Source of the DNA: Lachnospiraceae bacterium UBA935
Lineage (GTDB): Bacteria > Bacillota > Clostridia > Lachnospirales > Lachnospiraceae
DNA: 63,287 nucleotides
Assembly (NCBI GenBank): GCA_002293525.1
Contig: DBDJ01000056.1
Location: 1 to 63,287 of the forward strand
Direction: 5' to 3'
Shown: one piece after another, positions 62,176 through 63,287 of the stretch
Position numbering within the stretch: position 1 is the stretch's first letter
How the letters are laid out: every line of letters begins with the position of its first letter
Notes under the pieces: model-generated
Seen by the model: only the letters and a program-made list of their open reading frames with translations
The model's database searches: none
Told to the model about the DNA's origin: nothing
Translations under genes and position numbers: made by a program

Positions 62176-62400
62176 ATGAAAAAATTCACTCTCATTATTA
62201 TTGCAATGCTATTTATCGGCAGCGTTTCCACATTGATTTCCTTCCGCATGATTATTGATGGCATTGAAAATCAATTGGTATACAATAGAGTTTACACAAT
62301 TGGAGTTGTTTCTGCCATTATTACTTTTATATCCATAATACTCGTATTTGTAAGAGTGATAATACTTATCGCTATGCACGGGAGTTTGACAGTTAAATAG
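62176..62400 (+). CDS. Small two-helix membrane protein
   Basis: 74 residues with two transmembrane segments (FTLIIIAMLFIGSVSTLIS; VVSAIITFISIILVFVRVI). AAAGGATGG lies before ATG 62176, 27 bases after the truncated gene. Role unknown; it may have been the partner of the exported protein. Confidence 0.65.
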   Translation: MKKFTLIIIAMLFIGSVSTLISFRMIIDGIENQLVYNRVYTIGVVSAIITFISIILVFVRVIILIAMHGSLTVK

Positions 62401-62413
62401 AAAAAAAATCTTT

Positions 62414-62441
62414 GCAGGCCGCATGGAGCCTGTATTTTTTT
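62414..62441 (+). terminator. Terminator after the small membrane protein
   Basis: CAGGC pairs with GCCTG around CGCATGGA and is followed by TATTTTTTTG. Confidence 0.75.
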
Positions 62442-62514
62442 GTCAAATATTTTTATTTATTATATAGTAATTGTTGGCAATATATGGTACAATACTCTTA
62501 TGGAGGATTGTACT

Positions 62515-63287
62515 ATGCGTGTGACTACTACTAAATCTAAAAATTCCGAGTCTTTTTACATCACCAAATCCTATATCAATGACAAAGGGAAAAGTACTTC
62601 CAAAACCATCCGCAAGCTCGGGAACCTAGCTGAACTGTCCCTGAAGCTCGGCACTGACAGGGATGGCGTCTTGGCCTGGGCCAGAGAACAGGCCGAAATC
62701 GAAACAATGAAATACAAAAAAGACAATGAAACCAAGACTGTCCTCATTCCCTTCCACTCCGACCGCCAGCTGGATTATCATGTCCAGAAGTTTTTCGGAG
62801 GCGGTTACCTTTTCCCGCAGTCCGTTTACTATTCTCTAAAGCTTGACCAGACCTGCCGCAAGATCAGGGAAAAATATAAGTTTAAGTTTGACCTTAACGC
62901 CATCCTTTCTGACCTGGTCTATACCAGAATCTTGGAACCACAAAGCAAAAGCTCTTCTTTTCAGGCCGCCCGGAAATTCCTTGAGCCTCCCTCATATGAG
63001 CTCCATGATGTCTACCGTGCCCTGAGCATACTTGCCGGCGAATGTGATTTTATTCAGGCCGAAGTGTTTAAAAACAGCCGCCTCACGGTACATAGGAATG
63101 ACCGCATCCTTTATTATGACTGCACCAACTACTACTTTGAAATAGAGCAGGAGGACGGTGACAGGAAATACGGGAAAAGCAAGGAACACCGCCCCAACCC
63201 GATTATCCAGATGGGGCTGTTTACCGACGGGGACGGCATCCCGCTGGCGTTTTCTCTTTTTCCCGGCAATCAGAACGAGCAGCAGTC
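62515..63287 (+). mobile_element. IS1634-like transposase, cut by the window edge
   Basis: ATG 62515 follows GGAGG at 8 bases, with a TACAAT box at 62488-62493. The frame stays open for 257 codons to the last base. The N-terminus RVTTTKSKNSESFYITKSYI and the segment SKTIRKLGNLAELSLKLG are typical of IS1634-family (IS4 group) transposases. The first DDE aspartate is expected in ILYYDCTNYYFEIE. The catalytic core continues past the edge. The left inverted repeat should lie between 62444 and 62490, but I cannot define it without the right end. Confidence 0.85.

Overview
The window looks like a chromosomal segment of a Bacillota bacterium, most likely an anaerobic Clostridia/Lachnospirales-type organism. 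The signs are strong AGGAGG-type ribosome binding sites, an infC-rpmI-rplT operon behind an L20-type leader, YesM/YesN two-component pairs, DUF1540 and TSCPD small proteins, an Agr-like peptide system and a membrane pyrophosphatase. Base composition is moderate in the core and clearly AT-richer at both edges. Everything here was read by eye from the sequence; no database search was run, so family names rest on motif and sequence recognition.

Region 1 (1-7000) is a decayed defence and mobile island. It holds an RloC/PrrC-like anticodon nuclease broken by one frameshift, the first codons of a DUF2130-like gene, a serine recombinase that lacks its catalytic domain and is fused to an unrelated membrane N-terminus, a Fic protein cut inside its active-site motif, two Uma2 nuclease remnants sharing a duplicated 5' end, and two unrecognised fragments.

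Region 2 (7000-16500) is housekeeping: a SEC-C protein, thrS, a DUF1540 protein, infC-rpmI-rplT with its leader, a thioesterase, two tRNAs, several small conserved proteins, an HPr-like protein without its catalytic histidine, and pyrB-pyrI. Region 3 (16600-22900) has a MATE exporter and a folate operon: folC, folE, an HD hydrolase, folP and a folB-folK fusion.

Region 4 (23100-39300) is a beta-1,3-glucan utilisation locus. A lipoprotein binding protein and two permeases, without their own ATPase, import oligosaccharides. A secreted GH16 enzyme with three unrecognised repeat modules and a C-terminal discoidin-like module cuts the polymer. A second binding protein, a YesM kinase and a YesN regulator form the likely control unit. 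A >1,000-residue phosphorylase (GH161/GH149-like) and a cytoplasmic GH30 enzyme degrade the imported sugars.

Region 5 (39400-47900) covers transport: a DUF1538 membrane protein with a tandem PII-like partner, an AGCS symporter, TrkA/TrkH potassium uptake, a DUF3810 metalloprotease-like protein and tRNA-Leu. Region 6 (47900-57300) has an Agr-like regulator, a 43-residue AgrD-like peptide and an AgrC-like kinase with no agrB, then a secreted NlpC/P60-like protein, a lipoprotein, a radical SAM protein and a pyrophosphatase. Region 7 (57500-63287) has an XRE regulator, two CoA-transferases, degenerate fragments, and an IS1634-like transposase running off the right edge.

Two genome-scale patterns cut across this. 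A roughly 126-bp intergenic element built of three hairpins occurs three times (15822, 29139, 37816), plus one solo terminal hairpin. Short tandem duplications, nearly all with units that are multiples of three bases, recur at gene junctions and inside linkers.
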